Assembly (NCBI GenBank): GCA_021783515.1 | Contig: JAJXTV010000030.1 | Location: 1 to 46,448 of the forward strand | Direction of reading: 5' to 3' | Source of the DNA: Nitrospirota bacterium | GTDB taxonomy: Bacteria; Nitrospirota; Thermodesulfovibrionia; Thermodesulfovibrionales; UBA6898 | Length of the DNA: 46,448 bases | Shown here: one piece after another, positions 25,288 through 34,600 of the stretch | Layout of the letters: every line of letters begins with the position of its first letter | How positions within the stretch are numbered: the stretch's first letter is position 1 | Notes under the pieces: model-generated | What the model was told of the DNA's origin: nothing | What the model saw: only the letters and a program-made list of their open reading frames with translations | The model's database searches: none | Made by a program: the position numbers and the translations under genes

Positions 25288-25320
25288 AGAAAAAAAAAGG
25301 GCCCTCTTTCGAGTGCCCTC
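25288..25320 (-). terminator. Intrinsic terminator of the rnf operon
   Basis: On the minus strand GGGC-A-CUC, a GAAA loop, GAG-G-GCCC, then at least eight U. It follows the rnfB stop by about 26 bases. Confidence 0.85.
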
Positions 25321-25345
25321 TCCCGCGATTATATAATTAAATCTT

Positions 25346-26536
25346 CTAGGCTGCGACTTCCACCTTTTTCGCCTTCTTCGCGGCAGCCGCCGCAAACACT
25401 TCCCGGGCGTTGAAGGTGCCGTCGATCGCCTGGACAGGGCACTTCGCGGTGCAGATGCCGCAGCCGATGCACTTGCCCTTGTTGATCACGTGCATCTTTT
25501 TCAGCTCTCCTGAGGGCGCGTCGACAGGGCAGACCTTGGCGCAGATCTGGCAGCCGATGCATTTGTCGGTGATAAAGGCCTTCTCCCTGTGCGGGATGAA
25601 GTCCTTGATCGCCTTCGTCGGGCATTTCGAAACGCACAGGCCACAGACCTTGCACTTGTCGAGGTCTATCCTCGAAAGGCTGTTGCTGACCGAAGGGGCA
25701 TCGAAGGGGCATACCTTGACGCAGATGCCGCAGGCGATACAGCCGACCTCGCAGTTCTTGCGGGTGTCACCGCCCTTGTCCTTAGAATGGCAGCTAACGA
25801 GCACCTGCCTCGATGCCGGGAGAACTTCGATGATCTTGGTCGGGCATGCCTGCTCGCACTTCCTGCATCCGGTGCATTTGGTCATGTCGACAAATGGAAG
25901 GTGGTCTTCGGTCATCGTGATCGCGCCGAAGGGACATACCCTCGAACAGGTCCCGTATCCGAGACATCCGTACCGGCAGGCCTTGTCGCCTCCGCCGGCG
26001 AGTATCGCGGCCCTGCAGTCCTGGATCCCTTCGTATTTGAACCTCTTGACCGCCTTCGACCAACTGCCCTGGCACATGATCCTGGCAAACTGGGGCTCCT
26101 TGATCTCGGCCTTCTTCCCGGTGATCAGCGCCACCGCCTCGGCGCCTTTGGCTCCCGCCGGGACACAAAGGTTCGCCGCCACGTCCGGGTTCTTCACGAC
26201 CGCTTCGGCATACTGCTCGCAGCCGGCGTACCCGCAGGCCCCGCAATGCGCATGAGCGAGGACGTCCTTGACCTTCTCGACGCGGGGATCTATCTGGACA
26301 GCAAACCGCTTTGCCGCAAAGGCGATGCCGATCCCGAATATGGTGCCCATTCCCGCCAGAAAGACAAGCGTCCACGTGACGAGGGGCCCCAGATCGATGC
26401 TCTTCTTGGCCTCGATGCTGCCGCCGACGCCGGCGTAAAGAAGAGAGGGCGAGCAGAAGAGCAGAATCGCGGCAACGCAAAAGAATAAGAACAGAAGACT
26501 AAACCCCGTCTTTTTTATTATCGGCCCATTAGACAT
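25346..26536 (-). CDS. rnfB: Rnf complex Fe-S subunit RnfB with extra ferredoxin domains
   Basis: RnfB accepts electrons from ferredoxin on the cytoplasmic side. The 396-residue protein has an N-terminal membrane anchor and the CGACGYAGCEQYAEA four-Cys cluster motif. By my count six ferredoxin-type motifs follow: CLGYGTCSRVCP, CTGCRKCEQACP, CIACGICVKVCP, CKVCGLCVSKCP, CIGCQICAKVCP and CIGCGICTAKCP, so seven 4Fe-4S clusters are predicted. Proteobacterial RnfB is about half this length, and clostridial forms are nearer. The ATG has GAGGAG upstream. It is the last gene of rnfCDGEAB and is followed by a strong terminator. Confidence 0.95.
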   Translation of the reverse strand: MSNGPIIKKTGFSLLFLFFCVAAILLFCSPSLLYAGVGGSIEAKKSIDLGPLVTWTLVFLAGMGTIFGIGIAFAAKRFAVQIDPRVEKVKDVLAHAHCGACGYAGCEQYAEAVVKNPDVAANLCVPAGAKGAEAVALITGKKAEIKEPQFARIMCQGSWSKAVKRFKYEGIQDCRAAILAGGGDKACRYGCLGYGTCSRVCPFGAITMTEDHLPFVDMTKCTGCRKCEQACPTKIIEVLPASRQVLVSCHSKDKGGDTRKNCEVGCIACGICVKVCPFDAPSVSNSLSRIDLDKCKVCGLCVSKCPTKAIKDFIPHREKAFITDKCIGCQICAKVCPVDAPSGELKKMHVINKGKCIGCGICTAKCPVQAIDGTFNAREVFAAAAAKKAKKVEVAA

Positions 26537-26589
26537 TTGTGCTCTCCTCAGGTATATTTATAAATATTTTACTATAGTTACTCACAAAA

Positions 26590-27183
26590 TTACAGCGTGA
26601 TCAGGCCGGAGAAACCGGTAAACGCCAGCGCGATGAGTCCCGTGATCACAAAGGCCATCGGCAGCCCTTTGAAAGGCGCCGGCACATCGGCAAGCTCCAG
26701 CTTTTCCCGGATGCTCGCCATGATGATGAGCGCAAGGGCAAAACCGAGGCCGGAGCCGAGGCCGAAGGCGAGGCTCTGGATAAAGGTATATTTTTCTTCG
26801 GCGTTTATCAGCGGCACCGCCAGGATGATGCAGTTGGTCGAGATAAGGGCAAGGTATATGCCGAGCTTGTAATACAGCCCCGGCGACACCTTCCTCATGA
26901 TGGTGTCGGAAACCTGCACGAGGCCGGCGATAACGCCGATGAAGACGATGATCTGAAGAAAGGTGATCTCCAGGGGCACCAGTACCAGATTGAATATGAC
27001 CCAGCTGACGGCGGCGCTTATCATCATGACGGATATGAAAGTGATGCTCATGCCGACCGCCGTCTCCATCTTCTTCGATACGCCGAAGAAGATGCAGAGC
27101 CCGAGGAACCGGGTGAAGACGAAGTTATTTATGAGAGATGCCGATACTATGAGTTCGAATAATTTTGTGAAATCGTGGCCCAT
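26590..27183 (-). CDS. rnfA: Rnf complex membrane subunit RnfA
   Basis: The 197-residue, six-helix protein is of the RnfA/NqrE family. Landmarks are NNFVFTRFLGLCIFFGVSKK near the start and ISTNCIILAVPL in the middle. The two conserved Cys help hold an intramembrane Fe-S cluster together with RnfE in related complexes. It follows rnfE by 15 bp with a GGAGGG ribosome site. A 53-bp AT-rich gap then leads to rnfB. Confidence 0.95.
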   Translation of the reverse strand: MGHDFTKLFELIVSASLINNFVFTRFLGLCIFFGVSKKMETAVGMSITFISVMMISAAVSWVIFNLVLVPLEITFLQIIVFIGVIAGLVQVSDTIMRKVSPGLYYKLGIYLALISTNCIILAVPLINAEEKYTFIQSLAFGLGSGLGFALALIIMASIREKLELADVPAPFKGLPMAFVITGLIALAFTGFSGLITL

Positions 27184-27198
27184 CTATGTTCCCTCCCT

Positions 27199-27867
27199 TC
27201 AGTGCGCAGCAGGCGCGGTCTTCGCGGCGGCCTTTGCCGCGGCCCTCGCATTGATCCAGTTGAATCCCGCCATGAGTATGCCGACGGCGAAGAAGCCGCC
27301 TGCAGGCAGAATCATGAGCAGGACAGGTTTCGTATTGATGAACGTAAAGACATGGTCAGTCGCCAGGCCGGTAGGAACGGTAAGAGACCCCTTTCCAACA
27401 AGCTCTCTGAAGAAGCTGATCGTCGTAAGCGCAAAAAGGAAGCCTATCCCCATGCCGAGACCGTCGGCCATGGAGGGCAGCAGGCTGTTTTTCGAGGCGA
27501 ACATCTCGGCCCGCGCAAGGATCGACGCAAAGGCGACGATCAGGGCGATATAAAGACCGACCTTCGCGTTCACCTCCGGCGCAAGCGCCGCCATAAGCAT
27601 CTGTGTAACTGTGACCCATCCCGAGATGACGAGCATAAAGATCGGCAGCCTCACCTTTGGATGGATGACGTTTCTCATTAAGGAAATAGTCGTGTTCACC
27701 ATCACCTGGACGAAAAGGACGGCGCCGCCCATGAAGATCCCGTTTTTGAGGCTGTTAGTGACCGCGATCGAGGGACAGAGACTGAGCGCGAGCTTGAAGA
27801 TCGTATTTTCCTTTATGATGCCGTTAAGGACCTGGTCCTTAAGACTAACCGTGCTGTGGCTGGACAT
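27199..27867 (-). CDS. rnfE: Rnf complex membrane subunit RnfE
   Basis: The 222-residue, six-helix protein is the paralogue of RnfA (NqrD family). It includes the ALSLCPSIAVTNSLKNG motif with its conserved Cys. RnfA and RnfE together form the membrane core. The start at 27867 lies 23 bp inside the end of rnfG, with GGAGGAG nearby. The C-terminus is an Ala-rich tail. Confidence 0.95.
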   Translation of the reverse strand: MSSHSTVSLKDQVLNGIIKENTIFKLALSLCPSIAVTNSLKNGIFMGGAVLFVQVMVNTTISLMRNVIHPKVRLPIFMLVISGWVTVTQMLMAALAPEVNAKVGLYIALIVAFASILARAEMFASKNSLLPSMADGLGMGIGFLFALTTISFFRELVGKGSLTVPTGLATDHVFTFINTKPVLLMILPAGGFFAVGILMAGFNWINARAAAKAAAKTAPAAH

Positions 27868-28450
27868 TTGCCTTTTCTCCTCCTTTACTGCCGTCTTTTA
27901 TCGTCTTCATGAGAAACTCGACGCCGTGCTTCACCGCGTCTTCGGTCACCGCGCGGCTCGATATGGTCGCACCGGAGAGCGCCTGGATGTCGTCCTTCGT
28001 CTCTCCCTTTATCACCTTGAGATGGTCGAGGGTCTTTCCCTTGAACTGCGCCTGGAACCAGGGCTCCTCGATCCCGTCGCCCAGGCCCGGTGTTTCGTTA
28101 TGAGAAAGCACCTTGATCTTCTCTACTGTAAAGTTCGTGTCGACGGCGATGAAGGTATTGATAAAGCTTGAATATCCCTTGCCGAAGGACTGGACTATAT
28201 AGCCTATGACCTGGCCGTTCTTCTTTGCGACGAAATACTTGGCAGGTTTTTCATGCGGCTCCCACTCGCCCATCTTCTCGACCGAGTCGGCATCGGGCAT
28301 GAGCTCCTTCAGCGCCTTCTTCTCGGTTTCTTCGTTGTTCTTGTATATCTGGGGGGCGGCCTTCGCATACACCAGGGAAAGGATGAGCCCTCCTATCAGG
28401 TACACGATGACGAGGTTTAAGGTTATCTTAACAATGTCCTTGCCGGTCAT
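27845..28450 (-). CDS. rnfG: Rnf complex FMN-binding subunit RnfG
   Basis: The 201-residue protein has one N-terminal membrane helix (LNLVIVYLIGGLILSLVYA) and an outward-facing FMN-binding domain. In LSGATISSRAV the Thr of SGAT(I)S is the residue that carries covalently bound FMN in the family. It overlaps rnfD at its start (ATGA) and rnfE at its end. Confidence 0.95.
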   Translation of the reverse strand: MTGKDIVKITLNLVIVYLIGGLILSLVYAKAAPQIYKNNEETEKKALKELMPDADSVEKMGEWEPHEKPAKYFVAKKNGQVIGYIVQSFGKGYSSFINTFIAVDTNFTVEKIKVLSHNETPGLGDGIEEPWFQAQFKGKTLDHLKVIKGETKDDIQALSGATISSRAVTEDAVKHGVEFLMKTIKDGSKGGEKANVQPQHG

Positions 28451-29484
28451 TTCTTTATCTCCTTTGCGGTCTTTACAGCCCCGAACACCTTTGACCTGAA
28501 GCCGCGGTCAAGAAGCGGCGCAAAACAGTTCATTATCAGGATCGCGAACATGACGCCTTCCGGAAATCCGCCCTTCAGCCTAATCAGCATCGTCAGGGCG
28601 CCGCAGCCTGCGCCGAATATCAGCTGCGCCTTGCGCATCGAGGGAGACGTGACATAATCCGTTGCCATGAACCAGGCGCCCAGCATCATGCCGCCGCTCA
28701 TAAGGTGGATAAGGGGATCACCGGTTAAGACCCCCTCTTTTCCTCCGAAGACCCAGGCGATGACCGCCGCGGTGCCGAGGAACGCTACAGGGATATGCCA
28801 CGTGATGTATTTCTTGTATAAGAGAAAGAGACCGCCTATGAGCAGTGCGATCACCGAGGTCTCCCCGATCGAGCCGGCGCGGTTTCCGGCCAGGAGATGC
28901 TCGTAGAGGCTCACCTTGTCGCCAAAGACCTCGATCAGCTTCGCAATACCCTCCTCCTTCAATATCCCGAGGGGGGTCGCGGTCGTCTTTGCATCCATCG
29001 CGAGGATGGACGCGGTCGGCGTCATCCAGATCGTCATCGCGCGCGGCCAGGATATCAGCGCGAAGGCCCTCCCGATCAGCGCCGGGTTGAAAACGTTGTA
29101 TCCCAGCCCGCCAAAGAGCTGCTTGGTGATCACGATCGCGACGAACGACGCGATGATCGGGATATGCACCGTAAAGGGTGAAAACGACCAGAGCGACGCC
29201 GGCAGGTTCATGCCGAGCAGGAGTCCTGTCAAAAAGCCGCTGCCGTCGCCGACCGCGGATTTCTTGTCCACCACCTTCAGGTAGAGCGACTCGAATATGA
29301 CCGAGCTGAGTACGCAGAGCGCCGTGATGAAAAGCGCCTTCAGCCCGAAAAAGTAGACGCCCGACAGAAAGGCCGGCAGCAGGGCCAGGCAGACCGTCCA
29401 CATGATGCGGCTTGTCGTCTCGTCGCTTTTGACGTGAGGACTTACCGAAACTATCAGTTCGTGTTCTTTCTTCGTTGCCTCCAT
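28447..29484 (-). CDS. rnfD: Rnf complex membrane subunit RnfD
   Basis: The 345-residue polytopic protein is homologous to NqrB. It holds SPHVKSDETTSRIMW at the N-terminus, the FGGLGYNVFNPALIGRAF segment, and TTATPLG, where the family attaches FMN to a Thr. RnfD is a main candidate for the ion-translocating subunit. The ATG at 29484 is chosen because AAGGAG lies six bases before it; the codon just before it is TTG. Confidence 0.95.
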   Translation of the reverse strand: MEATKKEHELIVSVSPHVKSDETTSRIMWTVCLALLPAFLSGVYFFGLKALFITALCVLSSVIFESLYLKVVDKKSAVGDGSGFLTGLLLGMNLPASLWSFSPFTVHIPIIASFVAIVITKQLFGGLGYNVFNPALIGRAFALISWPRAMTIWMTPTASILAMDAKTTATPLGILKEEGIAKLIEVFGDKVSLYEHLLAGNRAGSIGETSVIALLIGGLFLLYKKYITWHIPVAFLGTAAVIAWVFGGKEGVLTGDPLIHLMSGGMMLGAWFMATDYVTSPSMRKAQLIFGAGCGALTMLIRLKGGFPEGVMFAILIMNCFAPLLDRGFRSKVFGAVKTAKEIKK

Positions 29485-29494
29485 CAATATCTCC

Positions 29495-30802
29495 TTAAGG
29501 CTTCACCATGGATTTCGCTAATCGTACCAGCTGCACGATCGGTCTTTTCGAGGGACAGACAAAGGCGCAGGAGCCGCACTCGAAACAGTCGAAGAGGTTG
29601 TATGCCTTCGCATCTTCGTACATCCCCTTTTCGGCGAGGATGCTGAGCATGGAAGGCATGAGTCCCATCGCGCAGACATCGATGCACCTGCCGCACCGTA
29701 TGCAGGGGCCGAAGTCCTCGGCATGCATCACGCCTTCTTCCGGGAGGACGAGGATACCGGAGGTACCCTTCGTGACCGGCACATCGAGCGACGACAGCGC
29801 AAAGCCCATCATCGGCCCGCCCGCAACGACCTTCGCGACGCCGTCTTTGAAGCCGCCGCATTCGTCTATCAGTTCGGAGATCTTGGTCCCGACCCTGGCC
29901 ATCAGGTTCTTCGGCTCTTTAATGCCTTCGCCCGTGACCGTAACGACCCTTTCGATAAGCGGTTTCCCGAACCTCGCAGCCTCGTAAATGGCGAGCGCGG
30001 TCCCGACGTTCTGGACCACGGCGCCAACGTCCATCGGCAGTCCCCGGGGGGGGACCTCCCTGCCGGCCACCGCCTTGATAAGCATCTTCTCGGCGCCCTG
30101 CGGATATTTCACCTCCAGGGCCAGCACCGCGATGCCGGACTCTCCTTTTGCCGCCTCCTGCATCTTCTGGACCGCGTCGGGCTTGTTGTTTTCTATGCCG
30201 ACAAACCCTTTGCTTACCCCGAGGACCTTCATGAGGATCTTCAGCCCTTCGATGACTTCTTTGGGCTTTTCGATCATCAGGCGGTAGTCGGCGGTGAGAT
30301 ACGGCTCGCACTCGGCGCCGTTAATGATCACCACGTCGATCGGTTTTTCCTTCGGCGGCATCAACTTGACCGCAGTAGGGAAGGCGGCGCCGCCGAGCCC
30401 GACGATGCCCGCCGCCTTGATCTTCTCCTTCAGCTCTTCCACGGACAGGCCCAGGTAATCCGGGCTGTCCCTGAGGGCGGTCCATTCCTCCTTGAGATCG
30501 TTCTCGATCACCACCGAGTTGACCATTCTCCCCATCGCGTTCTGAAATTCGGCGATCGCGATCACCTTGCCCGAAACGGACGAGTGCACCGGAGCTGACA
30601 CGAACCCGCCCGGCTCCCCGATCATCTCCCCCTTCTTCACTTCCTGGCCGATCGAGACGACCGGCTTGCAGGGCGCACCCGCATGCTGGCTGAGCGGAAT
30701 TACGATTATTTTCGGTGGCTTTGTCTCGGTGATGGGACTGTTTGCAGAGAGTATCTTTTTGTCCGGCGGGTGTATCCCGCCTTTAAACGTTGCTAGACCC
30801 AT
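29495..30802 (-). CDS. rnfC: Rnf complex NADH-side subunit RnfC
   Basis: The 435-residue subunit exchanges electrons with NAD(H). It begins TFKGGIHPPDKK, as RnfC proteins do. It has the Rossmann-like GLGGAAFPTAVKL with the flavin/NADH-binding region, and two 4Fe-4S motifs near the C-terminus (CIRCGRCIDVC and CFECGSCAFVCP). The ATG at 30802 has AAGGAGG nine bases upstream; an open extension to 30880 is not needed. It is the first gene of rnfCDGEAB. No sodium-versus-proton preference can be read from the sequence. Confidence 0.96.
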   Translation of the reverse strand: MGLATFKGGIHPPDKKILSANSPITETKPPKIIVIPLSQHAGAPCKPVVSIGQEVKKGEMIGEPGGFVSAPVHSSVSGKVIAIAEFQNAMGRMVNSVVIENDLKEEWTALRDSPDYLGLSVEELKEKIKAAGIVGLGGAAFPTAVKLMPPKEKPIDVVIINGAECEPYLTADYRLMIEKPKEVIEGLKILMKVLGVSKGFVGIENNKPDAVQKMQEAAKGESGIAVLALEVKYPQGAEKMLIKAVAGREVPPRGLPMDVGAVVQNVGTALAIYEAARFGKPLIERVVTVTGEGIKEPKNLMARVGTKISELIDECGGFKDGVAKVVAGGPMMGFALSSLDVPVTKGTSGILVLPEEGVMHAEDFGPCIRCGRCIDVCAMGLMPSMLSILAEKGMYEDAKAYNLFDCFECGSCAFVCPSKRPIVQLVRLAKSMVKP

Positions 30803-30850
30803 TTTTAAAGATTCCTCCTTGGGATATCGGAGGCCTAAAAAGGCCGCTAT

Positions 30851-30880
30851 GTAATAACATGCCATGACGCAGTATGTCAA
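30851..30880 (-). promoter_or_regulatory. Predicted promoter of the rnf operon
   Basis: TTGACA (30875-30880) and TATTAC (30851-30856), spaced by 18 bases on the minus strand, give a leader of about 40 bases before rnfC. Confidence 0.55.
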
Positions 30881-31041
30881 GCCTTGAGTTTAGGAAGCCT
30901 GATTTAGGCCCTGCCCGGCTCCCCCCCCCTGAACAACAGGAGACGGATGCGAGACATTATAATATAACGGGGTTGAGGATAGAGGTGTTGGAGCGGATTT
31001 TCGCTTGACATGCCGGCCGCAACATGCTTTCATTATATTAG

Positions 31042-31620
31042 ATGCGCAATATTCGTTTTATATGCATGCTCTTAGGGCTGCTTATGCTGCCGCTTCTCGT
31101 CGGATCGTGCGCCACCATTGCCGGCGTCGACGAATCCGGCCCCTCTCCTAAAGCGGAGCAGCTTTCTCCCTACGACGAGTTTGTGAAGGGACAGCCGAAC
31201 GTCGACCTGCGGGTGGCCGGCGGCTGCTATATCTGGAGAGACGGCAACCTCTGGCATGTCCGGATCGCCAAGAAACCCGAGACGCCGCAGACGATTTCTG
31301 CAATAGGGCCGGTCATCACCGGCAAGATACACGTCAGGGACGCATTCATTGCCGATTTGAACAGACAGAGTCTCGGGCCGCTGAACGACCTTCGTTACCG
31401 GCGAAACAATATCTCCTTCAGGGTACAGTTGCCGAACAACAACTTGGACAATAGCATACCGGGTTTCGACTTCCTGGTGAAACCGACCGGCATTGAATAC
31501 TGCGTCACGTTCAACATCCTCGTCGACGGCAACAAAATGCCGGGGATCATCCACCTGGGAAGCTTCATGCATATCCCCGATGAACTACCGCTGAAGATCT
31601 GCCTGCATTCGTTCGACTAG
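31042..31620 (+). CDS. Hypothetical lipoprotein
   Basis: I do not recognise this 192-residue protein. It begins with a lipoprotein signal ending in LVGSC (Cys23), so it should be anchored in a membrane. The mature part is beta-rich and has a motif-like stretch GGCYIWRDGNLWHVRIAKK and a Pro-rich C-terminal half. The GWRDG-like start and the conserved-looking FLVKPTGIEYCVTFNIL suggest a compact domain. There is no Shine-Dalgarno before the ATG. TTGACA at 31005-31010 and TATATT just before the ATG are spaced too far apart for a good promoter. The gene stands alone and ends 3 bp from purL, which converges on it. Confidence 0.75.
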   Translation: MRNIRFICMLLGLLMLPLLVGSCATIAGVDESGPSPKAEQLSPYDEFVKGQPNVDLRVAGGCYIWRDGNLWHVRIAKKPETPQTISAIGPVITGKIHVRDAFIADLNRQSLGPLNDLRYRRNNISFRVQLPNNNLDNSIPGFDFLVKPTGIEYCVTFNILVDGNKMPGIIHLGSFMHIPDELPLKICLHSFD

Positions 31621-31623
31621 CAT

Positions 31624-34600
31624 CTATCTCCGGCTGTCGCACCATTCCCTGGCGTTTTGAAACATCCTGAGCCACGGCGACGCCTGCAGGGCCGGGATGC
31701 CGCTCGTCCCCGTTCGCCATTCTTCAGGCATCCATCCCCACTGCCACTTCAAAAAGGCCCTTTCGGGGTGGGGCATGATCGCCAGATGGCGGCCGTCGGG
31801 CGAGCAGAGCGCCGCTATCCCTTCCGGCGAGCCGTTGGGATTGAAGGGGTAACGTTCGGTGACGGCCCCCACGTCGTCAACATACCGCACCGGCGCAAGC
31901 CCCTCGTCAAGCGCCTTCCCTCTCATTGCAGCGTCAGGGAAATGTGCGAACCCCTCGCCGTGGGCTACCCATATGCCGAGCGCTGAGCCTTCCATCCCGC
32001 GGAGCATGACCGAAGGGCTTTCGAGTATCCTGACGGTCGCAAAACGCGATTCGAACCTTCCCGACCTGTTATGGATGAACCTCGGCTGGTCCTTGTCGGA
32101 GATGCCGCGCCAGGGGACCCACCCCAGAAGCGCCATGAGCTGACAGCCGTTACAGACGCCGAGGCTGAAGGTGTCCTCCCGGTGATAAAAGGCCTCAAAC
32201 TGCTGCCATATCTTTTCGTTGAACCGCATCACGCCGGCCCACCCCTTCGCCGAGTCGAGCACGTCGGCATAGCTGAAGCCTCCGACAAACGCGGCCCCCC
32301 TGAAGAGAGAGAGGTCTACCTTCCCGTCGATCAAATCCTTCATCGCAACGTCCCAGGGTTCAAACCCGGCCTGATAAAACGCCGACGTCATCTCCCGGTC
32401 GCCGTTGCTCCCTTCTTCCCTTATAATAGCAATCCTCGGTTTGTCCACTCGGGAGGTCAGGGCCGGCGGCGTCTGCTCCGGCACAAAAGACAGGCTAAAC
32501 GGAGGACACTTCATGTCATAGATGCTGTCTTTTTCCTCCTCGACACATTCCGGGTTTCTCTGGAGCCTGTCGAGACGATAACTCGTCTCTTCCCAGAGGG
32601 CCCTTAACACGCGCATATCCTCATCCAATACAGTACGGAGTGAGGAATCGGGAGCACGGAGTGAAACCCTTATGTTCTTTTCCCTTATGCTTTTTCCCAG
32701 TATCCGGTGCGGGATCTCCCGTTTCTGAAGCTCCGAAATGATCTTCTCTTCATTGCCCGGAAGATATTCGACCGCCAGTCCGAGCTCTTCGGAGAATAAA
32801 AGTGGAATTGCCTCTTGGTCTGCCAGCTGATCGCTGACTGCCGATCGCTGGCCGCCGATTTCTATCTCTATCCCGCAATTGCCCGCAAAGGCCATCTCAA
32901 GGAGCGTCGTGATGAGACCGCCGTCGCTGCGGTCGTGCCCCGCCAGGATCAGATCATCTGCGATCAGTCTCTGAACCGCATGAAAAGACCGCTTCAGGAG
33001 CTGCGGATCGTCCACATCGGGAGTCTCGTCTCCCACCTGGCCGTAGCATTGCGCAAGCGCGGAGCCCCCAAGCCTGTTCTTGCCCCCGCCGAGGTCGATC
33101 AGGAGGAGCTTGCTGGTGCCGGGCATACTGATGTCAGGCGTCACGACCTTCGTAACGTCAGGGCAGGTCGCGTAGGCCGAGACGACGAGCGCCCCGGGAG
33201 ATTTTACGGTCTCGGTTTCGCCTCTTTCGTCAGTCACCCTGGCGGCCATCGAAAGGCTGTCTTTTCCGCCGTCGACGGCGATGCCGAGCTCGATCATAAT
33301 ATCGCGCATCGCAACGGCGGCATCGTAGAGGTCGGCCCCCTCTCCCGAAAGTTTCGGCGCCCACATCCAGTTTCCGGAGCATTTGATATCTTCAAGACCG
33401 CTTATCTTCGCCCAGACGATGTTTGTCACCGCCTCGGCAACGCTCATCCGGGCCATTGCGGCGGGATCGATCAGCCCCTTGACAGGCTGTTCGCCGATCG
33501 AGACGGCCGCTCCGGTAAGACCGAAATGGCTCTGGGCGATCACCGCGACATCAGACACGGTAAGCTGCAGCGGCCCCGCGCATTGCTGCCGCGCGATCAG
33601 CCCCGTGACCGACCTGTCGACCTTGTTCGCGAGAAACCGCTTGGAGCCCACCGAGATGAGCCGCAGAACACGATCAAGCGCGTCCCGGACCCCGAGCCCT
33701 TCCGGGAGGGAAAGCGGGGTGCGAAGGCGGCCGGCCCGTTCCATCCGAAACGTCTTGCCCGGCATGTCTCCCAGGATCTTCTCGAGATAAAGGTTGACCG
33801 GGGTGCTGCCGTCGGTCTCGTCATGAAGCACGATATAACCGTCTCCGGTAATCTCACCGATGAACGCGCAGGGGACCTTCTCTCTCCGGCAGAGACAGAG
33901 AAACTCCTCTGCCCTTTTGGGACTGATTAGGAGCGCGTTCTGCTCCTGGTATTCCGCCCCCCAGATCTCGAGCACCGAGAGGGTGTTGTCGCCGAGCTGG
34001 ATCTTCCTGATCTCGATCTTTGCGCCGGCAGGATAGATAATCTCCTTGACGACGTTGCAGTTCCCCCCCGCCCCCTGGTCGTGGATGCTGACGATCGGGT
34101 TCCCCTCGCCCATCTCGACGCAGGCCCGGATCACCCGGTTCATTTTCTGCTCCATCTCGGCATCGCCGCGCTGGACCGCATTGAAGTCGAGCTCCGCGAC
34201 GTTCTGCCCCTGGATCATGCTCGACGCCGCTCCTCCGCCCATCCCGATGCGATATGCGGGGCCCCCGATCTTGGTGACGAGCATGCCTTTCTCAGGCGGC
34301 CTCTTCTCGACATGCCGGGCATCCATCTGGCCGACCCCGCCCGTAAACATGATCGGCTTGATCCATTCCCTTCTTTCTCCGTCCGGAAGCCTCAACCCGA
34401 AGGACCTCGTAAAGCCCTGGATCACCGGCTCGCCGAACTTGTTCCCGTAGTCCGAGGCCCCGTTACTGGCCTCGATCTCGATCGTCAGCGGGCTCGCCAG
34501 GTTCTCCGGGTAGGCGAACGACGAGTCCTCCCAGGGAAGGACGTACCCCGGGATCATCAGGTTGCCTACGCAATACGCGGCCGTGCCCGCGATCACGAGA

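Noticed and set aside
32035-32065. tRNA T-arm-like GATTCGAACC
   Set aside because: It lies within purL in frame, and no acceptor or anticodon arms can be built around it.
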